Both the position numbers and the translations under genes were made by a program. From SIG636 sp045604285 (lineage in GTDB: Bacteria > Bacillota > Clostridia > Oscillospirales > CAG-382), in the NCBI GenBank assembly GCA_045604285.1, contig JAZUNS010000153.1, forward strand, positions 1 to 36,184: a stretch of DNA of 36,184 bases, in the 5' to 3' direction. The notes beneath the pieces are model-generated. The model was not told the DNA's origin. It saw nothing but the letters and a program-made list of their open reading frames with translations, and did not search any database. Position 1 is the stretch's first letter, and every line of letters starts with the position of its first letter. Below, piece by piece: positions 1-7,264 of the stretch.

Positions 1-197
1 TCCCCGCCGAAGGCACGGCAAAGCTCTACGCACAAATAAGGGCGAATGCGCTTACCGCCTGCAAATACCGAATATTCCATAGACTGTGCCAAAACCTCGT
101 AGCCGCTGCGGTCTGCGTTTCGGCAGTTAAGTATGCGCCTCATTTCCGCATCCGTCAAAGCGGCAACACGGCGCAGCTCGGAAAACAATTCTTCCAT
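1..197 (-). CDS. ispA: Polyprenyl (farnesyl/geranyl-type) diphosphate synthase, N-terminal fragment
   Basis: Only the first 65 codons are present; the gene runs off the left edge. The translated start, MEELFSELRR, is followed by the segment SMEYSVFAGGKRIRPYLC, the conserved first block of short-chain trans-prenyltransferases (SMRYSLLAGGKRIRP type), whose Lys and Arg bind isopentenyl diphosphate. The enzyme would condense IPP with allylic diphosphates to give C15 isoprenoid precursors in the cytosol. The Asp-rich motifs lie outside the window, so chain length cannot be judged. An AGGGAG ribosome binding site lies about 10 bases before the ATG. It is the last visible gene of the nusB-xseA-xseB-ispA operon and starts 16 bp after xseB. 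This order is common in Firmicutes and supports the call. Confidence 0.9.
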   Translation of the reverse strand, partial: MEELFSELRRVAALTDAEMRRILNCRNADRSGYEVLAQSMEYSVFAGGKRIRPYLCVELCRAFGG

Positions 198-213
198 AAT
201 GATAAGTCTCCCT

Positions 214-423
214 TTATTTCTGTTCAAAGGCTTGAGTATCGCCGTTTTCGGTAACCTTTAAAACCCTTTGCTCGGCATCGTTAAGGGCCTTTTCGCAAAA
301 GGCAACAAGGCTTTTGCCCTCCTCAAACAGGGCAAGCATAGTATCAAGGGGCGCTTTTCCGCCCTCTAACTCTCTAACCACCTGCTCTAAACGGGCAAGG
401 GCGTTTTCAAAGGTCATTTCCAT
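214..423 (-). CDS. xseB: Exodeoxyribonuclease VII small subunit
   Basis: A 69-residue protein of the usual XseB size. It has the family pattern TFENALARLEQVVRELEGG near the N-terminus, then a helical stretch with LDTMLALFEEG, matching the two-helix coiled hairpin of XseB. Several copies of XseB bind one XseA to form exonuclease VII, which degrades single-stranded DNA into oligonucleotides. The start overlaps the end of xseA by 17 bp, which implies translational coupling. The C-terminus (FEQK) is short and unremarkable. The call is firm because of the motif, the size and the neighbouring large subunit. Confidence 0.95.
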   Translation of the reverse strand: MEMTFENALARLEQVVRELEGGKAPLDTMLALFEEGKSLVAFCEKALNDAEQRVLKVTENGDTQAFEQK

Positions 424-1690
424 AAAGCTCCACCTTTCCTACGGTAGCATCTACCCTACCGTCTGACATTTTAAGCACAAAGCCCTCTCCTTCCTTGAGA
501 GAAGCCACCCCCGTAAGGGTGTTGCCGTCTTTATCGGTTATCGCCGCATAGCCCCTATCCAAAACGGACATGGGGTCAAGTATGGCAAGTCTGTCTTTAA
601 GTGCGTTAAGTTTTATGCCGTAAAGCCCCAGGGCCCTTGCAGCCGAAGTATCCAAACGGGGCTTAAGTGCCGCCACGTCCCGCTTTAGCTGCTGACTTTT
701 GCGGCTTACGGCGCTGTCAAGGCGTTCCTCAATATCCGCCAACCGCATACGCAGGTCGTCAAAGCCCGCCGTAGGTGACCGCAAAGAACCGCTTTGCTTA
801 AGGGCGTTTAAAAGCCGCCTTTCGGTATCTATTTTAGACACAAGCAAGCCACGCATACGGGTAAGAGCGTTATCAAAGCGGCGAATTATATCTGCCCTGT
901 CGGGAAAGACCAGCTCTGCCGCTGCAGAAGGGGTGGGCGCACGCAGGTCTGCCACAAAATCGCACAGGGTAAAGTCGGTTTCGTGCCCTACCGCCGACAC
1001 CACCGGCACCGCAGACGCCGCAATGGTACGGGCAAGAAGCTCGCTGTTAAACTCCCAAAGCTCCTCAACGCTGCCGCCGCCTCTGCCTATGATTATTACG
1101 TCCGTTTTTTTGTTGACGTTAAAATAGCGTATGCCTGCCGCAAGCATTTCCGCCGCACCCGCACCCTGAACCAGAGAGGGGTAAACGGTTACCTCCGCAG
1201 CGGGGAAGCGCCTTGCCGCCACGTTTATAATATCCCGTACCGCCGCACCCGTTGCACTGGTTATTACGCCCACGTGCATGGGTATTTTAGGCAGCTTTTT
1301 CTTGCGGGATTCGGCAAAAAGCCCTTCTGCCGCCAGCTTCCTTTTAAGCTGCTCCAAGGCTACGAAAAGGGCGCCCTCCCCCTCGGGGGTAAGGCTATCC
1401 GCATACAGCAGATATTGCCCGCCCTGAGGATATACGGATATCCTGCCGGTGCAAAGGACCTTCATGCCGTTTTCGGGCTTAAAGCTTAGCTTTTCCGCAT
1501 GGCTTTTAAACATAACGCCCTTAAGGGTGGCGTACTCGTCCTTAACGGTAAAAAAGATATGCCCCTTACCCGACGGTGCCGAGCAATTGGAAATTTCGCC
1601 CTTAACGCTGACTCTTTTAAGCTGGGGTGAGGACTCGATATAGCTTTTAATAAAGCCCGTAAGCTCGCCGACGGTATAGATATGCTCCAT
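407..1690 (-). CDS. xseA: Exodeoxyribonuclease VII large subunit
   Basis: A 427-residue protein, near the family's usual 400-450. The N-terminal third (about 1-100) is an OB-fold nucleic-acid-binding domain (VGELTGFIKSYIE, then VKGEISN). The central catalytic domain contains the signature GRGGGSVEELWEFN at about 202-215, preceded by GVITSATGAAVRDI and followed by SAVGHETDFTLCDFVADLRAPTPSAAAE, all typical of XseA. The C-terminal part is long helical coiled coil that docks XseB. The enzyme acts on single-stranded DNA in repair. The ATG shares one base with the nusB stop (TAATG), so the two are coupled. No missing motif was noticed. Confidence 0.97.
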   Translation of the reverse strand: MEHIYTVGELTGFIKSYIESSPQLKRVSVKGEISNCSAPSGKGHIFFTVKDEYATLKGVMFKSHAEKLSFKPENGMKVLCTGRISVYPQGGQYLLYADSLTPEGEGALFVALEQLKRKLAAEGLFAESRKKKLPKIPMHVGVITSATGAAVRDIINVAARRFPAAEVTVYPSLVQGAGAAEMLAAGIRYFNVNKKTDVIIIGRGGGSVEELWEFNSELLARTIAASAVPVVSAVGHETDFTLCDFVADLRAPTPSAAAELVFPDRADIIRRFDNALTRMRGLLVSKIDTERRLLNALKQSGSLRSPTAGFDDLRMRLADIEERLDSAVSRKSQQLKRDVAALKPRLDTSAARALGLYGIKLNALKDRLAILDPMSVLDRGYAAITDKDGNTLTGVASLKEGEGFVLKMSDGRVDATVGKVELYGNDL

Positions 1691-2091
1691 TACTCGTTGC
1701 CCTTGATGGACTTGTATATACCGCCTGCAACGCCGTTGGCAAAGCTTGCGCTTTCTTCGCCGTCAAACTTTTTGATAAGCTCTAAGGCCTCGTTAACGGC
1801 AATTTCCGCATCCAGCTCGGTAAACATCATTTCGTAAGCGCAAAGGCGCAATGCGGTAAGAGCAACCCTGGAAATACGGTTGCTATCCCACTTAATAAGT
1901 GCCTTGTCCAGCTCGGCATCTATTGCCGCAAGGTTTTCGGTAACGCCCAAAAACAGCCCTTTGCCAAAGCCGCTTATTTTCATCTCTCTTGCTTCTGCCG
2001 CAAGGGCAAGTATTTCGTCGGCGCCGTCCTCTTTAAAGCTTTGTTCAAAAATCAAAAGAAACGCCGCTTCTCTTGCTTCCCGTCTTGTCAT
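1690..2091 (-). CDS. nusB: Transcription antitermination/termination factor NusB
   Basis: A 133-residue all-helical protein with TRREAREAAFLLIFEQSF at the start and NGVAGGIYK near the end, as in NusB. It binds boxA RNA with NusE (S10) in rRNA antitermination complexes. I chose the ATG at 2091 rather than the upstream ATG at 2127 because GCAGGAGG lies 8 bases before it and the protein then begins where the family does; the longer form would add 12 residues with no homology to NusB. It is the first gene of the operon with xseA, xseB and ispA, and a consensus promoter lies about 70 bp upstream. Confidence 0.95.
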   Translation of the reverse strand: MTRREAREAAFLLIFEQSFKEDGADEILALAAEAREMKISGFGKGLFLGVTENLAAIDAELDKALIKWDSNRISRVALTALRLCAYEMMFTELDAEIAVNEALELIKKFDGEESASFANGVAGGIYKSIKGNE

Positions 2092-2158
2092 GTATAAAAC
2101 CTCCTGCGTTGTGCCTTTTTTAGGCAAACGGCATTATTCGCCAAATTAAACCATATAA

Positions 2159-2187
2159 AGTATACCAAAGCCTTGGCTTTTTGTCAA
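2159..2187 (-). promoter_or_regulatory. Sigma-A-type promoter of the nusB operon
   Basis: Reading the minus strand, TTGACA (2187-2182) is followed by a 17-base spacer and TATACT (2164-2159). This is a near-perfect housekeeping promoter. The expected transcript starts near 2152, giving a 5' leader of about 60 bases before the nusB ATG at 2091. Confidence 0.85.
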
Positions 2188-2207
2188 GAAAAATGAGCGC
2201 AAAACCC

Positions 2208-2236
2208 TTGCAAAGAACGCAAAAGTATTGTATAAT
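2208..2236 (+). promoter_or_regulatory. Sigma-A-type promoter of gpmI
   Basis: TTGCAA (2208-2213), a 17-base spacer and TATAAT (2231-2236). The -35 box lies only 20 bp from the -35 box of the divergent nusB promoter, so polymerase or a regulator bound here could affect both. Confidence 0.85.
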
Positions 2237-2279
2237 ACAGAGAATATATTGATATTAGAAGGAGAAGTTTATAGTTTCT

Positions 2280-3908
2280 ATGAAAAAAGGTATTTTTGAA
2301 GGCAAAAAAAGACCGGTTTTGGTAATAGTTATGGACGGTGTTGGCGAAACTCCCAATACGGACGGTAACGCCGTTGCGGCAGCAAACACCCCCACCCTTG
2401 ATATGCTTAACGAAAAGTGCATGAAGTTTTCTCTTAAGGCACACGGTACCGCAGTAGGCTTGCCCGGTGACGACGATATGGGCAACAGCGAGGTTGGCCA
2501 CAACGCCCTTGGTGCGGGTCAGGTTTTCGCGCAGGGTGCAAAGCTGGTTACCGAGGCTATCGAAACCGGCAGAATGTTTGAAGGTAAATCCTGGAAGAGC
2601 GCTGTGGAAAAGGCTTTGGCAGGCGGCACCCTTCACTTTATAGGCTTGTTCTCCGACGGCAACGTTCACTCTAACATCAGCCATTTGCAGGCTATGATAG
2701 AAAAGGCTAAGGCAGAAGGCGTTGCCAAGGTGCGTATACACATTTTGCTTGACGGCAGAGACGTTGGCGAAACCAGCGCCCTTGAATACGTTAATCCCTT
2801 TGAAGATTTTCTTGCAGGTCTGCGCTGCGACGGCTTTGATGCAAAGATAGCGTCCGGCGGCGGCAGAATGACCATTACCATGGACAGATACGAGGCTAAC
2901 TGGGCTATGGTTGAGGCAGGCTGGCAGACCCACGTTCTTGGTGAGGGCAGACAGTTTACCTCCGCTAAGGAAGCAGTTGAAACCTACCGTGCCGAAACCG
3001 GCAAGATAGACCAAGACCTGCCTGCCTTTGTTATTGCTGAGGACGGCAAGCCCGTTGGCACCATTGAGGATGGCGACGCAGTTATTTTCTACAACTTCCG
3101 CGGCGACCGTTCCATTGAGATATCCCGTGCTTTTGAAGAGGACAGCGTTCCCTTTGAAAGAAAGCGTGTTCCCAACGTATTCTACGCAGGTATGCTGGAG
3201 TATGACGGTGACAAGCACATACCCTCTAACTACCTTGTAGCGCCCCCCGAAATAAGCAACACCATGGGTGAGCATCTTGCAAAAGCAGGCATTAAGCAGC
3301 TTGCCATAAGCGAAACCCAGAAGTACGGCCACGTTACCTATTTTTGGAACGGTAACAGAAGCGGCTGCTTTGACGAAAAGCTTGAGGAATATATTGAGAT
3401 TCCCTCTGACGTGGTTCCCTTTGAGCAGCGTCCTTGGATGAAGTGTGCGGAGATAACCGACGTGCTTATAGAAAAGCTTGAAAGCGGCGAATTTGACTTT
3501 TTGCGTGTTAACTTCCCCAACGGCGATATGGTAGGTCACACGGGCAGCATGGATGCAACCGTAGTTAGTATGGAAGCTCTTGACCTTTGCCTGGCAAGAA
3601 TACTTGCCGCCGTTGATAAGGCAGAGGGTGTTGCCATAATCACCGCTGACCACGGCAACGCAGACGAGATGTATGAGATAGACAAGAAGACCGGCAAGGC
3701 TAAGCTTGGCGCAAGCGGCAAGCCCAAGGCTAAGACCAGCCACACCCTTAACCCCGTTCCCTGCTATATCTACGACAATTTCTACGGCGACAAATACACC
3801 GCAAACGAAGGCAGCTTTGGCTTGGCAAACGTTGCGGCAACCGTATTTGATATGCTGGGTCTTGAAGCACCCGCTATGTGGGAGAAGAGTCTTATAGTTC
3901 TTAAGTAA
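2280..3908 (+). CDS. gpmI: 2,3-bisphosphoglycerate-independent phosphoglycerate mutase
   Basis: This enzyme interconverts 3- and 2-phosphoglycerate in glycolysis using two Mn ions. The 542-residue protein starts MKKGIFEGKKRPVLVIVMDG, with metal ligand Asp19. The phosphoserine nucleophile is Ser70 in MGNSEVGHNALGAG. Substrate-binding and metal motifs follow: LLDGRDV, FFNFRGDR-type YNFRGDRS, HTGSMDAT and ITADHGNADEM. It is about 30 residues longer than the typical 510, mostly through a Lys/Gly-rich insert after the ADHGNADEM motif (DKKTGKAKLGASGKPKAKT). The only strong Shine-Dalgarno, GGAG at 2261-2264, lies 15 bases from the ATG, longer than usual, and no better in-frame start exists. It appears to be a single-gene transcription unit. 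Confidence 0.97.
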   Translation: MKKGIFEGKKRPVLVIVMDGVGETPNTDGNAVAAANTPTLDMLNEKCMKFSLKAHGTAVGLPGDDDMGNSEVGHNALGAGQVFAQGAKLVTEAIETGRMFEGKSWKSAVEKALAGGTLHFIGLFSDGNVHSNISHLQAMIEKAKAEGVAKVRIHILLDGRDVGETSALEYVNPFEDFLAGLRCDGFDAKIASGGGRMTITMDRYEANWAMVEAGWQTHVLGEGRQFTSAKEAVETYRAETGKIDQDLPAFVIAEDGKPVGTIEDGDAVIFYNFRGDRSIEISRAFEEDSVPFERKRVPNVFYAGMLEYDGDKHIPSNYLVAPPEISNTMGEHLAKAGIKQLAISETQKYGHVTYFWNGNRSGCFDEKLEEYIEIPSDVVPFEQRPWMKCAEITDVLIEKLESGEFDFLRVNFPNGDMVGHTGSMDATVVSMEALDLCLARILAAVDKAEGVAIITADHGNADEMYEIDKKTGKAKLGASGKPKAKTSHTLNPVPCYIYDNFYGDKYTANEGSFGLANVAATVFDMLGLEAPAMWEKSLIVLK

Positions 3909-3919
3909 CAGCTTATTTT

Positions 3920-3957
3920 ACCCTTCTGCAAAGGCTTAAACGTCTTTGCAGAAGGGT
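3920..3957 (+). terminator. Long hairpin after gpmI, probable terminator
   Basis: ACCCTTCTGCAAAG (3920-3933) and its exact complement (3944-3957) form a 14-bp stem with a 10-base loop, 11 bp after the gpmI stop. The downstream bases (GGATACCCTTGTTT) have only a weak T tract, so it may act as an imperfect terminator or as an mRNA 3' end stabiliser. Confidence 0.6.
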
Positions 3958-3998
3958 GGATACCCTTGTTTATATTCAGTTATTGCTTTTGATGTATA

Positions 3999-4077
3999 TT
4001 AACGGCTGTGAGAAAGCAGCGCAGCCGTTAACAGGCACCAAAGGCTGTAGGCGCTTTCGGCTTACATCTGTTTTTTT
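3999..4077 (+). promoter_or_regulatory. Structured leader with possible attenuator before the site-2 protease gene
   Basis: Two hairpins can be drawn. The first pairs TTAACGGCTG (3999-4008) with CAGCCGTTAA (4022-4031), a perfect 10-bp stem. The second pairs TGTAGGC (4046-4052) with GCTTACA (4060-4066), with one G-U pair, and is followed by TCTG and seven T (4071-4077), so it has terminator form. CAGCC (4022-4026) can instead pair with GGCTG at 4043-4047, which would take the first two bases of the terminator stem. That is the layout of a mutually exclusive switch. The ribosome binding site AGGAGAG follows at once (4078-4084). No known riboswitch consensus was recognised, and no clear promoter was found in the gap, so whether the first arm is transcribed depends on where transcription starts. 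Confidence 0.45.
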
Positions 4078-4091
4078 AGGAGAGATATTCA

Positions 4092-4808
4092 ATGCTTTTC
4101 AGTATTTTTAATTCAAGCGACCCGAAGCTGGCAATTGTTGATATTTTGCTTTCGTTGCCGGTTATACTGCTTGCCCTTACGGTACACGAGTTTGCCCACG
4201 GCTACGTGGCGTATTTGTGCGGGGATAAAACGGCAAAGGCCTTTGGCAGGCTTACCCTTAACCCTATGAAGCACCTTGACCCCATTGGCGCAATATGTAT
4301 GCTGCTTGTCGGGTTCGGTTGGGCAAAGCCCGTACCGGTTAATATGCGCAATTTTGGCAAGCCCAAGCGTGATATGGTCCTTGTATCCTTGGCAGGCCCC
4401 GCCGCAAACTTTGTTTTGGCGTTTATATCCGCCGGTATTGCCCAGCTTATTATGGCTTTTATGCGGGATGGGTTTTATATTTGGGATAACAAGCTGCACC
4501 TTGCCCTTTACTTTGTTTGTCAGCTGTTTTACATTATGACGGTTATGAACATAGGGCTTGGAACCTTTAATCTTATACCCCTGCCCCCGCTGGACGGCTC
4601 TAAGATTTTGGCAGGGCTGCTGCCCAACCATCTGGCAGCACGCTATTTGCAGATAGAACGGTATTCGCACTACATAATCCTTGGGGTTATGGTGCTGTCC
4701 TTTACGGGGGTGCTGGATATACTGCTTATGCCGCTGACCATGCTTAGAGGTGCGATAACCGACGCATTTTTAGGCGTTTTTGAGTTTTTATTTAAAGGAA
4801 TCGGCTAA
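4092..4808 (+). CDS. Site-2 protease family protein (M50B zinc metalloprotease)
   Basis: A 238-residue polytopic membrane protein. The zinc-binding motif HEFAH (His32, Glu33, His36) lies in the first transmembrane helix, and the third ligand motif NLIPLPPLDG (Asn160 to Asp168/Gly169) is near the C-terminus, as in the YwhC/FtsJ-neighbour class of compact site-2 proteases. It has about five to six hydrophobic segments and no PDZ or CBS domain. Such enzymes cleave substrates within the membrane; the substrate here is unknown. It ends 3 bp before scpA, a pairing frequent in Firmicutes. AGGAGAG lies 7 bases before the start. A possible attenuator lies directly upstream. Confidence 0.92.
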   Translation: MLFSIFNSSDPKLAIVDILLSLPVILLALTVHEFAHGYVAYLCGDKTAKAFGRLTLNPMKHLDPIGAICMLLVGFGWAKPVPVNMRNFGKPKRDMVLVSLAGPAANFVLAFISAGIAQLIMAFMRDGFYIWDNKLHLALYFVCQLFYIMTVMNIGLGTFNLIPLPPLDGSKILAGLLPNHLAARYLQIERYSHYIILGVMVLSFTGVLDILLMPLTMLRGAITDAFLGVFEFLFKGIG

Positions 4809-4811
4809 AAA

Positions 4812-5543
4812 ATGGAAAGCTTAAACCTTAAGGTGGAGCATTTTGAGGGACCCCTTGATTTATTGCTTAGCCTTATTACCAAAAATAAAATAGATATTTT
4901 TGATATCCCCATTGCGGAGATTGCCGACCAGTATATGGAGTATATTGACGGGATGCGCGCCCTTAACATGGAGATAACCAGCGATTTTATACGCATGGCG
5001 GCAGAGCTTATGCTTATAAAATCCAAGATGCTTCTGCCCAAGCAGCCCGAGGGTGACGACCCCCGTAAGGAGCTGGTGGACAGCCTTTTGGAATACAAGC
5101 GTGCCAAGGAGCTTGCGGCGTTTTTGAAGCTGCAAAGCGAAACCTATTTTGACCGCTTTACCAAGGCGCCGGACGAGGGTGACGGTATATACAGCAGAGA
5201 GCACGCCGTTTCGCTGCTGACCGAGGCGTTTGAGCGCATCCGCATCCGTAGGGAGGGCAAGCCCGATGCGCCCGTTGAGCTGTTTGAAAAAATAGAAAAC
5301 GAGCGTTACTATACCGTTAACGAAAAGATAGTGTTTATTATCCGTTTTATGTTCCGCAAGGAAAGGCTTGGCGAGGAGGCGGAGTTTTCTGAGCTGTTTG
5401 AAGCTTGCCACGGTCGCAACGAGATAATTGCCATATTCTTAGCTCTGCTGGAGCTTGTTAAATCCGGCAGAATAGACATAAAGAAACAGCGTGGCGAGCT
5501 GTTTTTGATACTTTCCAAAACGCATACGGAGGGTAAAAAGTGA
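4812..5543 (+). CDS. scpA: Segregation and condensation protein A (kleisin)
   Basis: A 243-residue protein of normal ScpA length. The N-terminal signature LKVEHFEGPLDLLLSLITKNKIDI is diagnostic of the kleisin that bridges the Smc heads. A helical middle follows (FIRMAAELMLIKSKMLLP), and a C-terminal winged-helix region contains FLALLELVKSGRI, typical of ScpA. With ScpB and Smc it forms bacterial condensin, which compacts and segregates the chromosome. It lies 3 bp after the M50 gene and overlaps scpB by 4 bases (GTGA). No defect was seen. Confidence 0.97.
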   Translation: MESLNLKVEHFEGPLDLLLSLITKNKIDIFDIPIAEIADQYMEYIDGMRALNMEITSDFIRMAAELMLIKSKMLLPKQPEGDDPRKELVDSLLEYKRAKELAAFLKLQSETYFDRFTKAPDEGDGIYSREHAVSLLTEAFERIRIRREGKPDAPVELFEKIENERYYTVNEKIVFIIRFMFRKERLGEEAEFSELFEACHGRNEIIAIFLALLELVKSGRIDIKKQRGELFLILSKTHTEGKK

Positions 5544-6103
5544 GATTGCAAAAAGAAATAGAAGCAATGCTGTTTGCCGTTGGCGCACCCATAACCGTAG
5601 AAAGGCTTTGCGAGCTTACGGGTAAGGAGGCGGAGGAGGTAAAGGCTGCCGCAGAAAAAATAGAAGCACGCCTTGCCGCCGAGGAAAGCGGTATTCAGCT
5701 TATACGCATAGAGGACGGATACCAGCTTTGTACCAAGCCCGATACCGGCGATTTGGTAAAAAAGGCGCTGGAGCTGAAAAAGGCGCCGCCCCTTTCCAAG
5801 GCGACCCTTGAGGTGCTGGCGATAATTGCCTATAACCAACCCGTTACACGCTCTTTTGTAGAGCAGGTCAGGGGCATTGATTCCTCTTATATCGTGGCAG
5901 GCTTGGTGGATAAGGGGCTTATTTGCGAGCGTGGCCAGCTTGACGCCCCCGGCAGACCGGTGCTTTTCGGCACCACCGATGCATTTTTAAGATGCTTTGG
6001 GCTTAACTCTTTAGAGGATCTGCCCGAGACAGAGCTTCCCAACCCCGAGCAGATGACCATTAAGGAAGCACCTGCCGAGGCGAGCGAAGAAGGCACGGTA
6101 TGA
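5540..6103 (+). CDS. scpB: Segregation and condensation protein B
   Basis: A 187-residue protein that starts with GTG overlapping the scpA stop. The family core LEVLAIIAYNQPVTRSFVEQVRG is at about 94-116, followed by LVDKGLICERG and GRPVLFGTTDAFLRCFGL, typical of the tandem winged-helix domains of ScpB. As a dimer it binds ScpA within the Smc complex. The C-terminal tail (EEAPAEASEEGTV type, acidic) is variable in the family. Overlap with both neighbours suggests coupled translation and matched stoichiometry. Confidence 0.97.
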   Translation: MRLQKEIEAMLFAVGAPITVERLCELTGKEAEEVKAAAEKIEARLAAEESGIQLIRIEDGYQLCTKPDTGDLVKKALELKKAPPLSKATLEVLAIIAYNQPVTRSFVEQVRGIDSSYIVAGLVDKGLICERGQLDAPGRPVLFGTTDAFLRCFGLNSLEDLPETELPNPEQMTIKEAPAEASEEGTV

Positions 6104-6792
6104 TAGCGTTTATCATAGTATGCGCCGTCATTCTGCTTATAGTGCTTGTTCTTCACTATAAGCTGTTTATACACATCACCTGCTACAACAACCGTCCGGA
6201 GCTGCTTGTAAAGCTTGGGTTTTTAGAGTGGTACTACAATATAAGGGAAATTATAGGCGACGTAACGGGCGAGCTTTCCAACGAGGATTGGGAAGAAATA
6301 ATGCGCATAATAAACAAGAACAACAAAAGATTGCAGAAGAAAAAGAAGAAAAAAAAGCCTGCGGAGAAGAAGGGCGCTACCGACGTTAAGGCGGCAATAA
6401 AGCTTGCCTGGGGCGGCTTGGTAATGTTTTGGAGCAAGTATAAGCGCTATGCCAAGCTTGAAAAATACCTTGTAAAGGCAAACGTAGGCACCGACGACCC
6501 CGCAAAAACCGCCGTTGTATACGGCGCCGTGGCAACCGTGGCAAGCACTATGCACGTCTGGGCGCTTTCTGTAAAAAACTGCAGCAGAAAGCTTTTTATT
6601 GAAACCGAAGTTAAGCCCGATTTTATATCCGAAAAAACCGATTTGGCAATAGACGTGGTTTTTTCCCTTAGACTGTGGCAAGCTATATCCTGCTTTATAA
6701 CCTATAAAAACACCCTTGCGGATATAGAGAACTTGCCCCCGAAAAACACAAATAATACCGATGGAAAGGTGACCGATAATGACAAACGATAA
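6100..6792 (+). CDS. DUF2953 domain-containing membrane protein
   Basis: A 230-residue protein with one N-terminal transmembrane helix (about residues 2-20, IAFIIVCAVILLIVLVL). A lysine-rich stretch at about 78-92 is followed by a domain with VKANVGTDDPAKTAVVYG and INTEVKPDF-like IETEVKPDF, the pattern of DUF2953 proteins found between scpB and ytfJ in Clostridia. Function is unknown; a link to sporulation or the envelope is only inferred from position. It overlaps scpB by 4 bases (ATGA) and ytfJ by 14. An A8 run (6349-6356) encodes part of the lysine stretch and stays in frame. Confidence 0.85.
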   Translation: MIAFIIVCAVILLIVLVLHYKLFIHITCYNNRPELLVKLGFLEWYYNIREIIGDVTGELSNEDWEEIMRIINKNNKRLQKKKKKKKPAEKKGATDVKAAIKLAWGGLVMFWSKYKRYAKLEKYLVKANVGTDDPAKTAVVYGAVATVASTMHVWALSVKNCSRKLFIETEVKPDFISEKTDLAIDVVFSLRLWQAISCFITYKNTLADIENLPPKNTNNTDGKVTDNDKR

Positions 6793-7240
6793 GCTTAACC
6801 AAATGATTGAAACGTCCCTTGAAAAAATTAAATCCGTTGCGGATTCCACAACGGTTATTGGCGACCCCATACACCTTAACGAAAACGTGGTGGTTTTGCC
6901 CTTTTCCAAGGTAAGCGTGGGCTATGCGGCAGGCGGCTCTGACTTTTACGGAAAGAGACCCGAAAACGCCGATAAGGCACAGTTTGCCGGCGGCAACGGT
7001 GCAGGCTTGTCCGTAACGCCCCTTGGGTTTATAATAGTTAACGGTAACGACGTTCAGGTGGTTGACCTTAAGGCACCCGTTGCTGCGGCAGAGCAGGCAG
7101 GTGACAACCCCGTAAGCAAGACCCTTGAAGGCATTAGCGCACTTATTGACAAGGTGCCCGAGCTTTGGGGTAAAATCAAAGAGAAAAAGGCGACAAAAGC
7201 CCCCGATTTTACCGAGGAAACCACTGTAAAAGCGGAATAA
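6779..7240 (+). CDS. ytfJ: GerW/YtfJ family sporulation protein
   Basis: A 153-residue protein with the family pattern VADSTTVIGDPI, then VVVLPFSKVSVGYAAGGSDF, a glycine-rich middle and VTPLGFIIVNGNDVQVV. YtfJ (GerW) is a spore protein of Bacillus needed for normal germination of coat-linked functions, so its presence hints at a spore-forming lineage, although homologues also occur in non-sporulating relatives. It overlaps the DUF2953 gene by 14 bp and lies upstream of dacF, a conserved clostridial arrangement. The C-terminal tail is charged. Confidence 0.92.
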   Translation: MTNDKLNQMIETSLEKIKSVADSTTVIGDPIHLNENVVVLPFSKVSVGYAAGGSDFYGKRPENADKAQFAGGNGAGLSVTPLGFIIVNGNDVQVVDLKAPVAAAEQAGDNPVSKTLEGISALIDKVPELWGKIKEKKATKAPDFTEETTVKAE

Positions 7241-7264
7241 AAAACGTCCCCGCACAATAAACTG

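Noticed and set aside
2184..3743. A 519-codon open frame on the minus strand opposite gpmI
   Set aside because: gpmI has clear motifs throughout. The antisense frame has no ribosome binding site and its translation shows no domain. Codon choice in this genome (few TTA, CTA and TCA sense codons) leaves antisense frames open.
6349..6357. A8G run with an A-AAA-AAG slippery heptamer in the DUF2953 gene
   Set aside because: A -1 shift would stop after about ten codons, no stimulatory structure is evident, and the zero frame stays open; it simply encodes lysines.
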